Assembly: GCF_009908295.1 (NCBI RefSeq) | Contig: NZ_JAAALO010000008.1 | Location: 1 to 64,000 of the forward strand | Length of the DNA: 64,000 nt | Reading direction: 5' to 3' | Origin: Micromonospora rubida | GTDB lineage: Bacteria; Actinomycetota; Actinomycetes; Mycobacteriales; Micromonosporaceae | Shown: positions 9,001 through 17,563 of the stretch, piece after piece | How positions within the stretch are numbered: position 1 is the first letter of the stretch | How the letters are laid out: each line of letters begins with the position of its first letter | Position numbers and translations under genes: made by a program | Notes under the pieces: model-generated | Database searches by the model: none | What the model saw: only the letters and a program-made list of their open reading frames with translations | Told to the model about the DNA's origin: nothing

Positions 9001-9835
9001 TCGATCCGGCGGCGAGCAGGGCCGGGGCGTGGAACGCGCCGATGACGGCGGCCACCCGCCGGCCGTTCGCGCCGGCTTCGGCCAGCACCCGGCGCATGTG
9101 CCGCTCGCGGGCCAGGTCCCGGGCCGGTATGCCGTCGCCGCCGGCGCTGTCGGTACGCATCGCCCAGCCGACGCCGAGGGCGGCCCGACGGACCGCCTCG
9201 GGCGGGCAGCCCGGGGCACGCACCTCGACCACCCGGTCCCACAGGTCGTCGCCGTCCCGGCCGGTGCCGCTGGCGCTGAGGGCGGCGGCGTAGCCGGACC
9301 GGCGCAGGCCGGGCACCGGCTCACCGGCGTCCGGTTCGCCACCGGCGGTCGGCTCGGACCCGGCGGTCAGGTCGGGGTCGGTGGTGACGGCGCTCCAGCC
9401 GGGGTCGGTCAGTGGCAGGTCGCAGCAGAGCACCTCGACGCCGCGCTGCCGGGCCCAGCGGATCGCGGCCAGCTCCGGCGAGAAGTCGGCGAACGGGTAG
9501 AAGCCCGTCGGCCCGTCCTCGCCGTGGCTGCCGACCAGGGCCAGCGGGGCCCGGGCGGCGGGGTCGGACAGGTACGGCAGCCAGCGCTGGAAGTCGGCCG
9601 GCAACTCGACGCAGACCACCTCGGCCGCGGCGGCGTCGAGCAGGGCCGGGAGCGCCGCCGCCAGGGCGGGGCTGTGGTGCCGCACCCCGATCAGGTACGG
9701 CTGGCGGGAACCGGCGAGCGCGTCGACCACGGCTCGCGGGTCGGCCGGCGTCGGTTCGACGGTCGGCGGGTTGGCGGTCGGCGGCTCGGCGGTCGGCGAG
9801 GCCGCCCGGGGCGACGTGCGGGACGAGGTCGTCAC
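6086..9835 (-). CDS. DUF5682-like / VWA-domain fusion protein (YehM-YehP-like)
   Basis: 1249 aa from a GTG at 9835 that overlaps the MoxR stop (GTGA); an in-frame ATG at 9871 is less likely. The N-terminus (YLIGVRHHSPALAAALP, then VCVELPADFQRWLP) resembles the DUF5682 family. The C-terminal about 170 residues form a von Willebrand A domain with a complete MIDAS: DVSGS near residue 1090, GGGTH near 1149 and VVSDFEEG near 1175. The middle is a long helical Ala/Leu-rich region with Pro/Gly/Asp linkers. In E. coli the equivalent functions are separate genes, yehM and yehP, so this is a fusion. VWA proteins next to MoxR ATPases usually act with them as a metal-dependent chaperone-like pair. No signal peptide or membrane segment is seen, so it is probably cytosolic. 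Confidence 0.75.
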   Translation of the reverse strand: MTTSSRTSPRAASPTAEPPTANPPTVEPTPADPRAVVDALAGSRQPYLIGVRHHSPALAAALPALLDAAAAEVVCVELPADFQRWLPYLSDPAARAPLALVGSHGEDGPTGFYPFADFSPELAAIRWARQRGVEVLCCDLPLTDPGWSAVTTDPDLTAGSEPTAGGEPDAGEPVPGLRRSGYAAALSASGTGRDGDDLWDRVVEVRAPGCPPEAVRRAALGVGWAMRTDSAGGDGIPARDLARERHMRRVLAEAGANGRRVAAVIGAFHAPALLAAGSTEADGAPALLAAASTDADDAPTRTVSTASAAPAGKVRPGPAATDGSGTAITSLVPYAFDLLDSRSGYPAGIRDPRWQQSVFTAAGDPERIRAAAARAVTDLCRELRSAGHTAGTGEAAETVRLAGDLARLRDLPAPGRGEVLEAVTTVLGQGELLGRGRALARALETVLVGAERGRIAPGTPRSGLGPAVEAELTALRLPNPDSPKSREVRLDPLRTELDGRREILLQRLQVCGIGYGEPIAVSGTGDGAALTTRWQLAWTPSVAARLDLVGVRGVTAALAAAGTLRERFRREAADGGPTAERLLTGLRDAARCDLPDLVTDRLELAAVVLPGTGTLPELLAALDLLEALRREHLPGTTADGRARAAELAVVLLDAAVRGLPGLAGSDATADAAALVDLAVRAGEDRIGLRLDEALGHLARAGSPLIQGAALAARVLLDLTGLEVLGTRVAGWIDAATGPDTRRHLHRLLAGLLTAAHPLLQSAPAALDPLLERIERLTDTEFLDRLPALRGGFHVLTPAARDRLLHTVADRLGDRLDLTLSVPPELLARWTAADLAGRAALIARDIPIPGPSSGSADAEPGPDTPTGSTDAEPGPDTPAAQLTPTDRWRLLLGRQPDRLPADARRYARALDELYGAGQGEGATDLGQAAGGGQEASFPTAREWAAELEALFGTAVREEVIARAAENGRTDVLVELDPASVRPSMELLTSVLSLAGGLPEGHLAKLRPLVRRLVEELTKQLATQVRPALTGLTNPRPSRRPGGRINLARTLQANLRHTQRLEDGRTVVVPERPVFNTRTRREADWRLVLVVDVSGSMEASVVWSALTAAVLAGVPTLSTHFLAFSTEVADLTDRVDDPLSLLLEVRVGGGTHIAAGLAHARSLVTVPSRTIVAVVSDFEEGYPLAGLLGEVRTLASSGVHLLGCAALNDRGMPCYSVPVAEQLVAAGMPVAALSPLELARWVGDRIRGGSR
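7209..7286. repeat. Two tandem 39-bp units inside the VWA gene
   Basis: Units 7209-7247 and 7248-7286 differ at only a few bases and encode a repeated DAEPGPDTP linker. A second 13-residue in-frame repeat (APALLAA-G/A-ST-E/D-AD) is encoded near 8940-9032. These look like expandable interdomain linkers. Confidence 0.7.
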
Positions 9836-11022
9836 CGCAGGTTCTCCCGCAGGTCCCAGAGCCGGCGCCACATCGCCGAGCCGTCCTCGGCGCGGCGGCG
9901 CACCGGGCCGTCCCAGTAGCCGAGCAGCCGGGCGTGGTCGTTCTGGTCGTCCTTGCGGACCACGCCGAGCAGGTGCCCGGGCACCAGGTCGAGCGCGTCC
10001 CCGCCGGGCAGGTACGCGGCGGCCAGGCCGAGCGACGCCGCCACCTGCACCGCCTCGGCCGTGGACATGACCGTGCCGGGCCGCTCCACGTCCCAGCCCT
10101 CGCCCGATCGGCCGGAACGCAGGTCGCGGAACACGGTGACCAGGGCATCCAGCACCGCGTCGTCCACGGTGTACGCCGCGCCGGCGCGCTGCACGGCGGC
10201 GGTGGCCTGCCGGCGGACCAGGTCGGTCTCGGTGTCCACGTCCGAGATCGGGTGGATGGTCTCGAAGTTGAACCGGCGCTTGAGGGCCGAGGACATCTCC
10301 GACACGCCCCGGTCCCGCAGGTTGGCGGTGGCGATCACGGTGAACCCGGGCGCCGCGCGGATCAGGCCGTCCTCGCTGCCGCTCAGCTCCGGCACGTTCA
10401 TCCGCCGGTCGGACAGGAGGGACACCAGCGCGTCCTGCACCTCGGGCAGGCAGCGGGTGACCTCCTCGATCCGGACCACCCGGCCGGTACGCATCGCGGT
10501 CAGCACCGGCGAGTCGACCAGCGCCTGCGGGGTCGGGCCCTGGGCGAGCAGCAGGGCGTAGTTCCAGCCGTACCGGAAGGCGTCCTCGGTGGTGCCGGCG
10601 GTGCCCTGCACGGTCAGCGCGCTGGTGCCGCAGACCGCGGCGGCCAGCAGCTCGGACAGCATGGACTTGGCGGTGCCGGGCTCACCGACGAGCAGCAGGC
10701 CCCGCTCACCGGCCAGGGTGACCACGCACCGCTCGACCAGGCTCCGCTCGCCGACGAACTTCGCCGGGATGGTCATGCTGGCCGGCAGTTCGGTGCCGGC
10801 CGGGCCGGTGCTCCGGTCGGCGGGCAGCTTCAACGCCTCGCCGTCGCTGCCCCGGATGAAGGTGACCACGGCGCGCGGCGTCAGCGCCCAGCCCGGCGGC
10901 CGGGCCCCGTCGTCGTACGCGGCCAGGAAGGCCAGCTCGTCGGCGTACCGCTGTTCGGCGGAGAGGACCTGGGCGGCGATCTCCGCCGCCACGGCGGGGC
11001 GGACGTGTTCCGTCACGGTCAC
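9832..11022 (-). CDS. MoxR-family AAA+ ATPase (YehL-like)
   Basis: 396 aa from GTG 11022, with GAGGA about seven bases upstream. The Walker A is GEPGTAKS (residues 113-120). The Walker B region is RVVRIEE (181-187), with Glu where the usual Asp of the DE pair sits. The sensor-type segment ATANLRDRGVSEMSSALKRR follows. MoxR ATPases couple ATP hydrolysis to remodelling of a partner, typically a VWA protein, which here is encoded by the next gene with a GTGA overlap. It lies 36 bases after the stop of the 1712-aa gene, the only junction in this operon without overlap. Confidence 0.88.
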   Translation of the reverse strand: MTVTEHVRPAVAAEIAAQVLSAEQRYADELAFLAAYDDGARPPGWALTPRAVVTFIRGSDGEALKLPADRSTGPAGTELPASMTIPAKFVGERSLVERCVVTLAGERGLLLVGEPGTAKSMLSELLAAAVCGTSALTVQGTAGTTEDAFRYGWNYALLLAQGPTPQALVDSPVLTAMRTGRVVRIEEVTRCLPEVQDALVSLLSDRRMNVPELSGSEDGLIRAAPGFTVIATANLRDRGVSEMSSALKRRFNFETIHPISDVDTETDLVRRQATAAVQRAGAAYTVDDAVLDALVTVFRDLRSGRSGEGWDVERPGTVMSTAEAVQVAASLGLAAAYLPGGDALDLVPGHLLGVVRKDDQNDHARLLGYWDGPVRRRAEDGSAMWRRLWDLRENLR

Positions 11023-11058
11023 TGGTGTTCCTCGTTCTCTTTCGGGTTCGGACGGGGG

Positions 11059-14000
11059 TCAGCGGCGGGTGCCGCGGGTGGGCAGGTTGTCGAATCGGGG
11101 CCGGTCGCCGTCGCGGAGGCGTTGCCAGGCCCGCTGGTAGAGGTCGGCGGCCGGTTCGAACGGCACGGTCACGCCGAGCCCGGCCGTACCGTCAGGTGCG
11201 AGGTCGAACAGGGCGGTCTTCCAGCCCTCGATCGGCGCCTGCCCACGGCCGCGCTCCAGCCAGGGGCCGGGCAGGAACAGCGACCGGCCGGCCCGGGAGC
11301 GGCTGGCCTCGACGACCAGGTCGGTGCCGGCCAGCTCGGCACGGGCCACCTTCAGCCGGGCCGGCTTCCAGCCGGTCCACTTCGCCGCGTTGCGGTCGGT
11401 CGGGTCCGGCATGGCCAGCAGCATCAGGTACACCGCCGCCGCGTCGGCGCCCAGCCCGTGCTCCCCGGACGCCTCGGCGACCAGGTCGGGCACCGAGCGG
11501 GTCGGATCCTGCGGCCACCAGGTGCCGTCCGCCGCCCGCGCGCCGCCGCCCGGCTCCCCCGGATCGTTGAGCAGCGCCGCGAACCGTGGGTCGCGGGCCA
11601 GCCGCAGCGCCACCTCCATCGGGTACGGCTTGGCCGCGTCCGCCCGCAGCGCCGGCAGGTACGGGTCCGTCCCGTCGGCGTCGAGCAGGTCCGGCCGCAG
11701 CGCGGGCGAGGGCTGGCTGTCGTAGGTGGACAGGACGATGGCGCCGTAGCGTTCCCAGCCCGGGCCGGTCTCCGACGGGGTGCCGGCCACCTGGCGGAAC
11801 TCGGGCAGGGAGACGTACTGGTTGAGGTCGAGCAGCAGGCCCGGGTTGGCCAACCGGCCCCGGACCGCGGCCAGCGCGGCCGGCAGCGCGGCCCGGCACG
11901 GCTCACCGGCCGGCGTGTGGTGGGCGACCCAGGCCGCGAGGGCGACCGCGGAGCCCAGCACCTCACCGGTGAAACCTGTTGCCTGGCCGTCGGTCGGCCG
12001 AGCCCGGTCGCCCTTGATCTCGAAGGCCAGGTCGGTGCTCAGCTCGGCCGAGCGGGCGGGGTCGAGCAGCGCCGGCAACGCCTTCGCGGGTCCCCAGTCG
12101 GTGCGCACCGCGCGCACCGCCTCGGCGAGCAGCTGCTCGGGCACCGCCACCCGGCGTCCCACGGCGGCGTTCCAGACCGCCGCGGCGGCGGCCACGTCCG
12201 GGCCGTCGGTCCACAGCCGGGCCGGGTCCTCCGGCAGCAGCGCCGAGACCACGGCCCGCCGGAGCTTCGTGTCGGCCTCGCTCAGCATCCCGAAGGCCAG
12301 CTTGACCTCGCCGACCTGCTTGACCCCGAGCGCCTTGCGCAGCTCGGGCGGCACGGTGCTCGCCGAGTCCGCGTACGGAAGACCGGCCAGCACCAGCTTC
12401 GCCGCGGTGGGGGTGACCCCGGTCAGCTCGGCGAACCGCTCGGCCGCTTCCGGCTGCCAGGGCAGTGCGCCGCGCGCGGCCCACTCGGTGCGGAAACCGG
12501 CCAGCCAGCCGGCCGGCCGTTCGTCGCCGACCGGCGCCGAGGAGCGCACCTCGTACGGCTCGGGCACGGCGAACACGCCGGCCGGGTCGTGGTGCAGCGC
12601 GTCGAGGGAGTAGCCGGTTCTCGTGCCGCTGAAGTGGAAGACGGCGATGAACGCCCCGTCGGGCAACGGCAGGATGCCCGGCCTGGGGTGCCGGCGCGTG
12701 CCGTCGGAGTTGTTCAGGTCCTCGTCGAGCAGGTGCAGCGTGGACCGGCGCCATCGGGCCGGCTCGGCCGCCGCGCTCAGGTCGAGCCGGTCGAGTGCGG
12801 TGAGCAGAGCGCGCAGCGTCTCCCGGTGTTCGTCGGGGGTGACGGCCGCGACCGCCCGGTAGGCGACGGCCGCGACACCGCCGAGCAGGGACTCCCAGTC
12901 CAGAGCGGCCGGCAGCGCCGGTCCGTCGAGGTGCAGCCGCACGGCGGGTTCGCTGCCGCCGATGGCGGACCGCTGGGCGGCGAGCGCCTGGAACTGGGTG
13001 AAGGCGTGGGTCGAGTTCGTCCCGTGGGTCGAGCCGCGCAGGCCGTCCAGCGCCAGGGCGAGTTGCTCGTCGGTGGGTCCGCTCGCGGTGGCCGCCGGTG
13101 CCGCCGCCCTCGGGGCGGACAGCGACCTGGTGACCCGTTCGGCCACCGCCTCCAGGTCGGTGCGCGCCCGGGCGGCCAGCCGCAGTACCCCGGCCACCCC
13201 GGCCAGCACCACGTCGTGGCTGATCGCCGGCATCGTCGAGCGGACCAGCTCGACCAACGCGTCCTTGTCATCTTGGTCGGCGGTGGCGCGGGCGGCGGAT
13301 GCGCCGACGCCGGAGGTGCCGCCCGGATTGCCGACCATCGACGCCGGGACGCCGACGGGGAGGCCGGTGATGGCCTGCGTGGCCACGGTCAACCCGGATC
13401 GGGTCGCCGCCGGGGCCGCGGCCCGCGCGGCCGCTTCGGCCAGAGCGGCGCGGCGTTCGTCGAGGGCGGCCTCGAACAGGGTGGCTGCGGTCTCCCGAGC
13501 TACCCGCCGCAGCGCGGTGGATCCGGCCGGATCCCGGGGCAGCATGTTGCCGAGGAACTCCCGCATCGGCAGCGGGGCCGCGCCGGAGCTGCCCGCCCGG
13601 CTGGGCGACGTCCTGGCGCTGGCCGACACCACCCCGTCCGGGTCGACCAGGGCGAGATCCTTGAGGAGGGCCCGTGGGCGGTCGTCGCCGGGCAGCACCA
13701 GCGCCGCGATCGGCTGCTGTCCCGGTGCCACGGTCACGCTGCGGCCGGCCAGGTCCTCGCCGCGTACCGAGCCGTCCGGCAGGGTGACCACCCGCCAGCC
13801 GAGCAGACCGTCCACCGGAGCGGCGGCCGGGGTGGCCCGGTCGGACAGGGCCGGCCGCAGCCAGCTGGCCGACTCCTGGAGGCTGCTTCCGCTCACCGGC
13901 AGGTCGGCCAGGAACCGGGGCAGGCTGCGCCGGCCGTAGGTGTTGCTGGCCGGGTCGTACTCGCGCCAGCCGTGGTCGCCGTTCTCCCCGCCCTGGCGGT

Positions 14001-16197
14001 AGACCCAGTGGGAGGTGCCGTCGGTGATGACCCGCAGCTCCTCGGGGACGGCGGTGTCACCGGCGTGCAGCACGCCGTCGCCGGTGGTGCGCCCGCCGCC
14101 GGCCAGCGGCAGGGTGATCTTGTTGGGGCGCTGCCGGCCGTTGTGGAGATAGCCGTTGATGGCCTGCGGCTCGCCGGGCGACGAGTGCCAGTAACCGCAC
14201 GCGTCGTAGTTGAATGCCCGGGAACGCCAGAAGACCAGCAGCTGGCCGTCGACGTAGTGGTAACCGGGATGTCTCCACAGGTCGCCGGCCGGGATGCGCA
14301 GGTCGTGGCGGAGCACGATGCCCTCGGCGCCGAGCACACGCACCGTGGTCGGCCCGCCCATGATCACGTACGGCCAGGCTTCCTGCTGGGTCACCTCGAC
14401 CTTGTGGTCGCCGCCGGTCACCTCCTGCCAGGCCTGCTCCCAGTCCGGCCAGCCCAGCTCGTCGAAGAGCCCGCCGCGCAGGCTGCGGGCGACGTGCTCG
14501 GCGAGGTCGACGTCGAGGGCCTGCCTGAGCTCGCCGCCCGCCCCGGGCTCACCGGGCCCGTCGAGGTCGTCGGAGACCAGGCGCAGCGCCTCGACCGGGA
14601 GATCACCCAGCCACTTCACCGACTCCGGCAGGTACGGCAGCCCGGTGGTGAACCGGTCGCGGATCCGGGCCCGCAGCCACTCGTCCAGCAACGGCCGGAC
14701 GCCCGGCGTCCCGACCAACCGGCGCAGGGCGTCCGGCCGACCGTCGAGCTGGTCGAGACCCCGGCGCAGCGCCCCGATGAACCGCTCGTCGCCAGCCAGG
14801 GCGAGCAACTCCCGCTCTCCCTGGAGATTCGTCCACTGCCCCAGATTGAGGGTGTCGTGTTCCTTCGGCAGGGCCACCGGCACGTCGAGGGTGAGCAGCA
14901 GGTCGAGCAGGTCCAGATCGCCGGTGGCGGCCAGGGGTTCGCCGCTGTCGGCCAGTTCGGCGCGCAGCCGGGCGGCCATCCGCTCGACGAGTGGGTACAG
15001 CTCCCGTGGTCCACGGTAGCGGTCCAGCTGGGCCCGGCGCACGAAGCGGCGCAGCCAACCGGCGGAGCCGTCCCGGGGGCGGGCCGGAGCCGGCACGTCC
15101 GGGTCGGACAGCCCGGCGAGTGCACCGGTGTCAGCCAACAGGGTCAGCCACCCGACCAGGTTGTCCCGTTCTGTGGGCATCAGGTCGAGCAGGTTGCCGC
15201 GGACCGCCGGGTCGCGGCCGGCCAGCGCCGTCACCGCCGGCAGGTGCGCCTTCCACCAGCCGGCCGGCGCCTCGGCGGCCACCGGCAGCCGGACCATCGC
15301 GGCCAGGTAGGCCGCCTCGCGGTCGGCGACGGCGACGGCACCGCCCTTGCTGGCACCGGCCTTTCCGGCGGCGGTCTTGCTGGCACCGGCCCTGGTGGTG
15401 GCGGTCTTGCTGGCGGCGGCCTTGGTGGCGGTACGGACCAGCCGGTTCACCGCGATGGCCGACTGCGTGGAGGGAACCACGCCGGCGGCAGCGGCCCGCA
15501 GCGCCAGCCGGCAGAACCGCTCCAGCGCCTCGTCGGCCGGCAACTGGGCGGACAGCTCCTTCGCGTAGCCGGCCAGCGCGGTCGCGGAGACCACCTTGGC
15601 CGCCGCGAACTCGACGTATACCTCGTCGAGCCGGCTCAGGTCGACCGGGAGGCCGTGCTGCGCCTCCGCCTTGCGCGCCTTGTTGAACAACTGCGTCGCG
15701 TAGGCGTCCTGCCCGGCGGCCAGGAACACCCGCGCGGCCTGCTCGAAGAACGTCGGCAGGAAGTGCGGCAGCGTACGGGCGAACCGGTCGGCGACGCTCT
15801 GGTGCCCGTCCAGGGCGGCCTTCGGCCGCGACCGCACCTGCTTGGCCAGCTTCTGCAACTCCGGCACCACCGCCAACGCGTGCCGGCCGTCCGCCGGGTG
15901 GTGCACCAGCACCCACTCCGGGAACGCCAGCGGGCGGCGCGGGCCCAGCCCGACGACGGCCGGCTCGGCAGCCGGCGTCAGACCGAGGAACCCGACCGCG
16001 ATGTCCTCGCCCTCGCCCAGGGCGGCGTCGACCAGGCGGACCACCGGCCGGTCATCGAGGGCCGGGTGCCGGTACGTGCGGGCGGTCAGCGGCACCGCCC
16101 GGTCGCCGGCCCCGGCGGTGTCGGTCGGCAGCACCGCGCCGGCGGCCAGCAGACTCGCGGCCGAATGCTCGCCCGACGTGGTCGTCATCCCGGTCAT
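11059..16197 (-). CDS. Very large protein of the yeh-like operon (probable YehI/MolR relative)
   Basis: 1712 aa. The start is the ATG at 16197, which overlaps the stop of the upstream DUF4132 gene (ATGA). No signal peptide or membrane segment is visible. A basic Ala/Thr/Lys/Ser linker (repeated ASKTA, AGASK motifs, about residues 235-275) separates an N-terminal helical region from the rest. The C-terminal half is a mixture of helical repeats with Trp-rich patches. In E. coli the corresponding yeh locus has a DUF4132 protein of about 1200 aa; here the DUF4132 part appears to be carried by the separate upstream gene, so this protein may represent the remainder. That assignment rests on gene order more than on motifs. 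Its function is unknown. Confidence 0.6.
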   Translation of the reverse strand: MTGMTTTSGEHSAASLLAAGAVLPTDTAGAGDRAVPLTARTYRHPALDDRPVVRLVDAALGEGEDIAVGFLGLTPAAEPAVVGLGPRRPLAFPEWVLVHHPADGRHALAVVPELQKLAKQVRSRPKAALDGHQSVADRFARTLPHFLPTFFEQAARVFLAAGQDAYATQLFNKARKAEAQHGLPVDLSRLDEVYVEFAAAKVVSATALAGYAKELSAQLPADEALERFCRLALRAAAAGVVPSTQSAIAVNRLVRTATKAAASKTATTRAGASKTAAGKAGASKGGAVAVADREAAYLAAMVRLPVAAEAPAGWWKAHLPAVTALAGRDPAVRGNLLDLMPTERDNLVGWLTLLADTGALAGLSDPDVPAPARPRDGSAGWLRRFVRRAQLDRYRGPRELYPLVERMAARLRAELADSGEPLAATGDLDLLDLLLTLDVPVALPKEHDTLNLGQWTNLQGERELLALAGDERFIGALRRGLDQLDGRPDALRRLVGTPGVRPLLDEWLRARIRDRFTTGLPYLPESVKWLGDLPVEALRLVSDDLDGPGEPGAGGELRQALDVDLAEHVARSLRGGLFDELGWPDWEQAWQEVTGGDHKVEVTQQEAWPYVIMGGPTTVRVLGAEGIVLRHDLRIPAGDLWRHPGYHYVDGQLLVFWRSRAFNYDACGYWHSSPGEPQAINGYLHNGRQRPNKITLPLAGGGRTTGDGVLHAGDTAVPEELRVITDGTSHWVYRQGGENGDHGWREYDPASNTYGRRSLPRFLADLPVSGSSLQESASWLRPALSDRATPAAAPVDGLLGWRVVTLPDGSVRGEDLAGRSVTVAPGQQPIAALVLPGDDRPRALLKDLALVDPDGVVSASARTSPSRAGSSGAAPLPMREFLGNMLPRDPAGSTALRRVARETAATLFEAALDERRAALAEAAARAAAPAATRSGLTVATQAITGLPVGVPASMVGNPGGTSGVGASAARATADQDDKDALVELVRSTMPAISHDVVLAGVAGVLRLAARARTDLEAVAERVTRSLSAPRAAAPAATASGPTDEQLALALDGLRGSTHGTNSTHAFTQFQALAAQRSAIGGSEPAVRLHLDGPALPAALDWESLLGGVAAVAYRAVAAVTPDEHRETLRALLTALDRLDLSAAAEPARWRRSTLHLLDEDLNNSDGTRRHPRPGILPLPDGAFIAVFHFSGTRTGYSLDALHHDPAGVFAVPEPYEVRSSAPVGDERPAGWLAGFRTEWAARGALPWQPEAAERFAELTGVTPTAAKLVLAGLPYADSASTVPPELRKALGVKQVGEVKLAFGMLSEADTKLRRAVVSALLPEDPARLWTDGPDVAAAAAVWNAAVGRRVAVPEQLLAEAVRAVRTDWGPAKALPALLDPARSAELSTDLAFEIKGDRARPTDGQATGFTGEVLGSAVALAAWVAHHTPAGEPCRAALPAALAAVRGRLANPGLLLDLNQYVSLPEFRQVAGTPSETGPGWERYGAIVLSTYDSQPSPALRPDLLDADGTDPYLPALRADAAKPYPMEVALRLARDPRFAALLNDPGEPGGGARAADGTWWPQDPTRSVPDLVAEASGEHGLGADAAAVYLMLLAMPDPTDRNAAKWTGWKPARLKVARAELAGTDLVVEASRSRAGRSLFLPGPWLERGRGQAPIEGWKTALFDLAPDGTAGLGVTVPFEPAADLYQRAWQRLRDGDRPRFDNLPTRGTRR

Positions 16198-17051
16198 GCC
16201 CTGCTCCCCGTTCCGGTCGAAGCGCCGGACAGGGCCGTCGCCATCCGTATTCCTTCCGACCAGGCCACCGGCCCGACCTCGGTCAACCGCAGTGTCGGCC
16301 CCTCGGTGACCGACCAGGAGAGGCTGCCCAGGGTCGCCTCGGAGTCCCAGTAGTCCTCGTCGAACGACAGGGTTGCCTCGACCGTGTGGCCGGCCTCCCA
16401 GACCCGGCACCTGATCTGCGAGCCGGAGACCCGGAAGCCGAGCGTGGCGGCCCGGGCGGCCAGCCGGTTGGGGACCGTGGTGCCGTGGAAGTCGGTGACC
16501 GTGGTGTCCAGGTCCTTCACGGTGGCGGGCCTGCCCCAGGTGCCCCGGTGTAGTTGCTCGACCCGCTGGGCGACGTCCAGTTCGTCGGCGAACTCGCGCA
16601 GATCCGCCAGGTCGGGAAGGCGCACCGGATGGGGCAGCGTGGCGCTGGCCGGCGAAAGCCGGACGGTGTCCCCGTCGAGGTTGACCATGCGCAGGTCACC
16701 GGTGTCGGTGACGTCCCGCAGGAAGCCCGGCTCGGCCGGGTCGTCCCCGAGCACCACGAGGTCACGCAGCGCGCCCTGCCAGGCCGGATCCGGCCAGACC
16801 CGGGCCAGCAGCCCGGTCGGCACCGGCAGCGAGGACACCACCCAGGCGTCGACCCGCGCCAGGCATTCGGCGGCGTGCCGGTCCAGCCACTGGCCGAGCT
16901 GGCGTAACCGTTCCACCTCGGGGTCGTCGCGCAGCGCCTTCGGCAGCGACTTCAGTGGACGACCGCTGGTGCGGGGGCCGGCGGACCGGGCCATCACCTT
17001 TCCGTCCACGAGAGAGACCTCGTAGGAGTCTCCCACCGGTAGCCAGCCCAT
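16194..17051 (-). CDS. DUF4132-domain protein
   Basis: 285 aa from ATG 17051, which has GGAGG eleven bases upstream. A TTG at 17117 would add 22 residues and has a TAGCGT box nine bases upstream, so it remains possible. The sequence matches what I know of DUF4132: WLPVGDSYEVSLVDGK, LKSLPKALRDDPEV, and SSLPVPTGLLARVWPDPAW, followed by a segment on DGDTVRLSPASATLPHPV. DUF4132 is found in E. coli YehI and MolR; its biochemical role is not established. It is the first gene of the operon and overlaps the next one (ATGA). Confidence 0.7.
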   Translation of the reverse strand: MGWLPVGDSYEVSLVDGKVMARSAGPRTSGRPLKSLPKALRDDPEVERLRQLGQWLDRHAAECLARVDAWVVSSLPVPTGLLARVWPDPAWQGALRDLVVLGDDPAEPGFLRDVTDTGDLRMVNLDGDTVRLSPASATLPHPVRLPDLADLREFADELDVAQRVEQLHRGTWGRPATVKDLDTTVTDFHGTTVPNRLAARAATLGFRVSGSQIRCRVWEAGHTVEATLSFDEDYWDSEATLGSLSWSVTEGPTLRLTEVGPVAWSEGIRMATALSGASTGTGSRA

Positions 17052-17251
17052 CAGGAACACACCCTCCACAGTGGCAGCTCGGCCGAATTCCACGGCGAAC
17101 TGGCCGAGACTGATCAACTCGGGCGCACGCTAACAGGCGCGACCGACACGATAGGAATCCGTCGGCCGGGCGGGGACGGAGGCGGCGGCCCGGGGCAGGT
17201 CGTTGCGTTGTCGCGGGTGCGGTCACGGCGCACGACCCTCGGTTCCGCCGG

Positions 17252-17460
17252 ACCTCAGCTCTGCCACATTTCCCGCGAATGCCCCGGGAGTCGCCGCTAC
17301 GCCGCCCATGCCCTCCCGCATACCGGGTGGTCCGACGACGGTCTGGTGAATGCCTGCCCACCTTGGTTGGGGACATGCCCGGCGGTCCCTACGGAGCTGC
17401 CCCGTCTACGCTCCCACCCCGCCGGTAGCACAAACGGGGCAGCTCCGTAGGGGCCGAAGG
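17252..17460. repeat. Intergenic repeat with family I hairpin copy B
   Basis: The segment from ACCTCAGCTCTGCCAC (about 17259) through GCCGAAGGA resembles 23023-23265 in order and sequence. It ends in a hairpin with arms 17384-17405 and 17434-17455 (22 positions, one mismatch) and a 28-nt loop. It fills most of the 17118-17563 gap between the yeh-like operon and glgB, the rest being promoter sequence. It could serve as the glgB terminator, but the homology extends well outside the stem. Confidence 0.65.
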
Positions 17461-17563
17461 AGACCAGGCCGCCCGGCGAGGGCCGCCCGGCGAGGGCCGA
17501 CCCAGCCGCCGTACTTCGCTGCGTCCTCACCCTCCGAGGTGCGAATCCCGGCTGACGCCCCGC

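Noticed and set aside
9412-16353. Open frame of over 2300 codons on the plus strand
   Set aside because: It mirrors the MoxR and giant-protein genes. Its composition (Gly/Arg/Gln/His-rich) lacks domains, whereas the minus strand has Walker A, overlap starts and known families.
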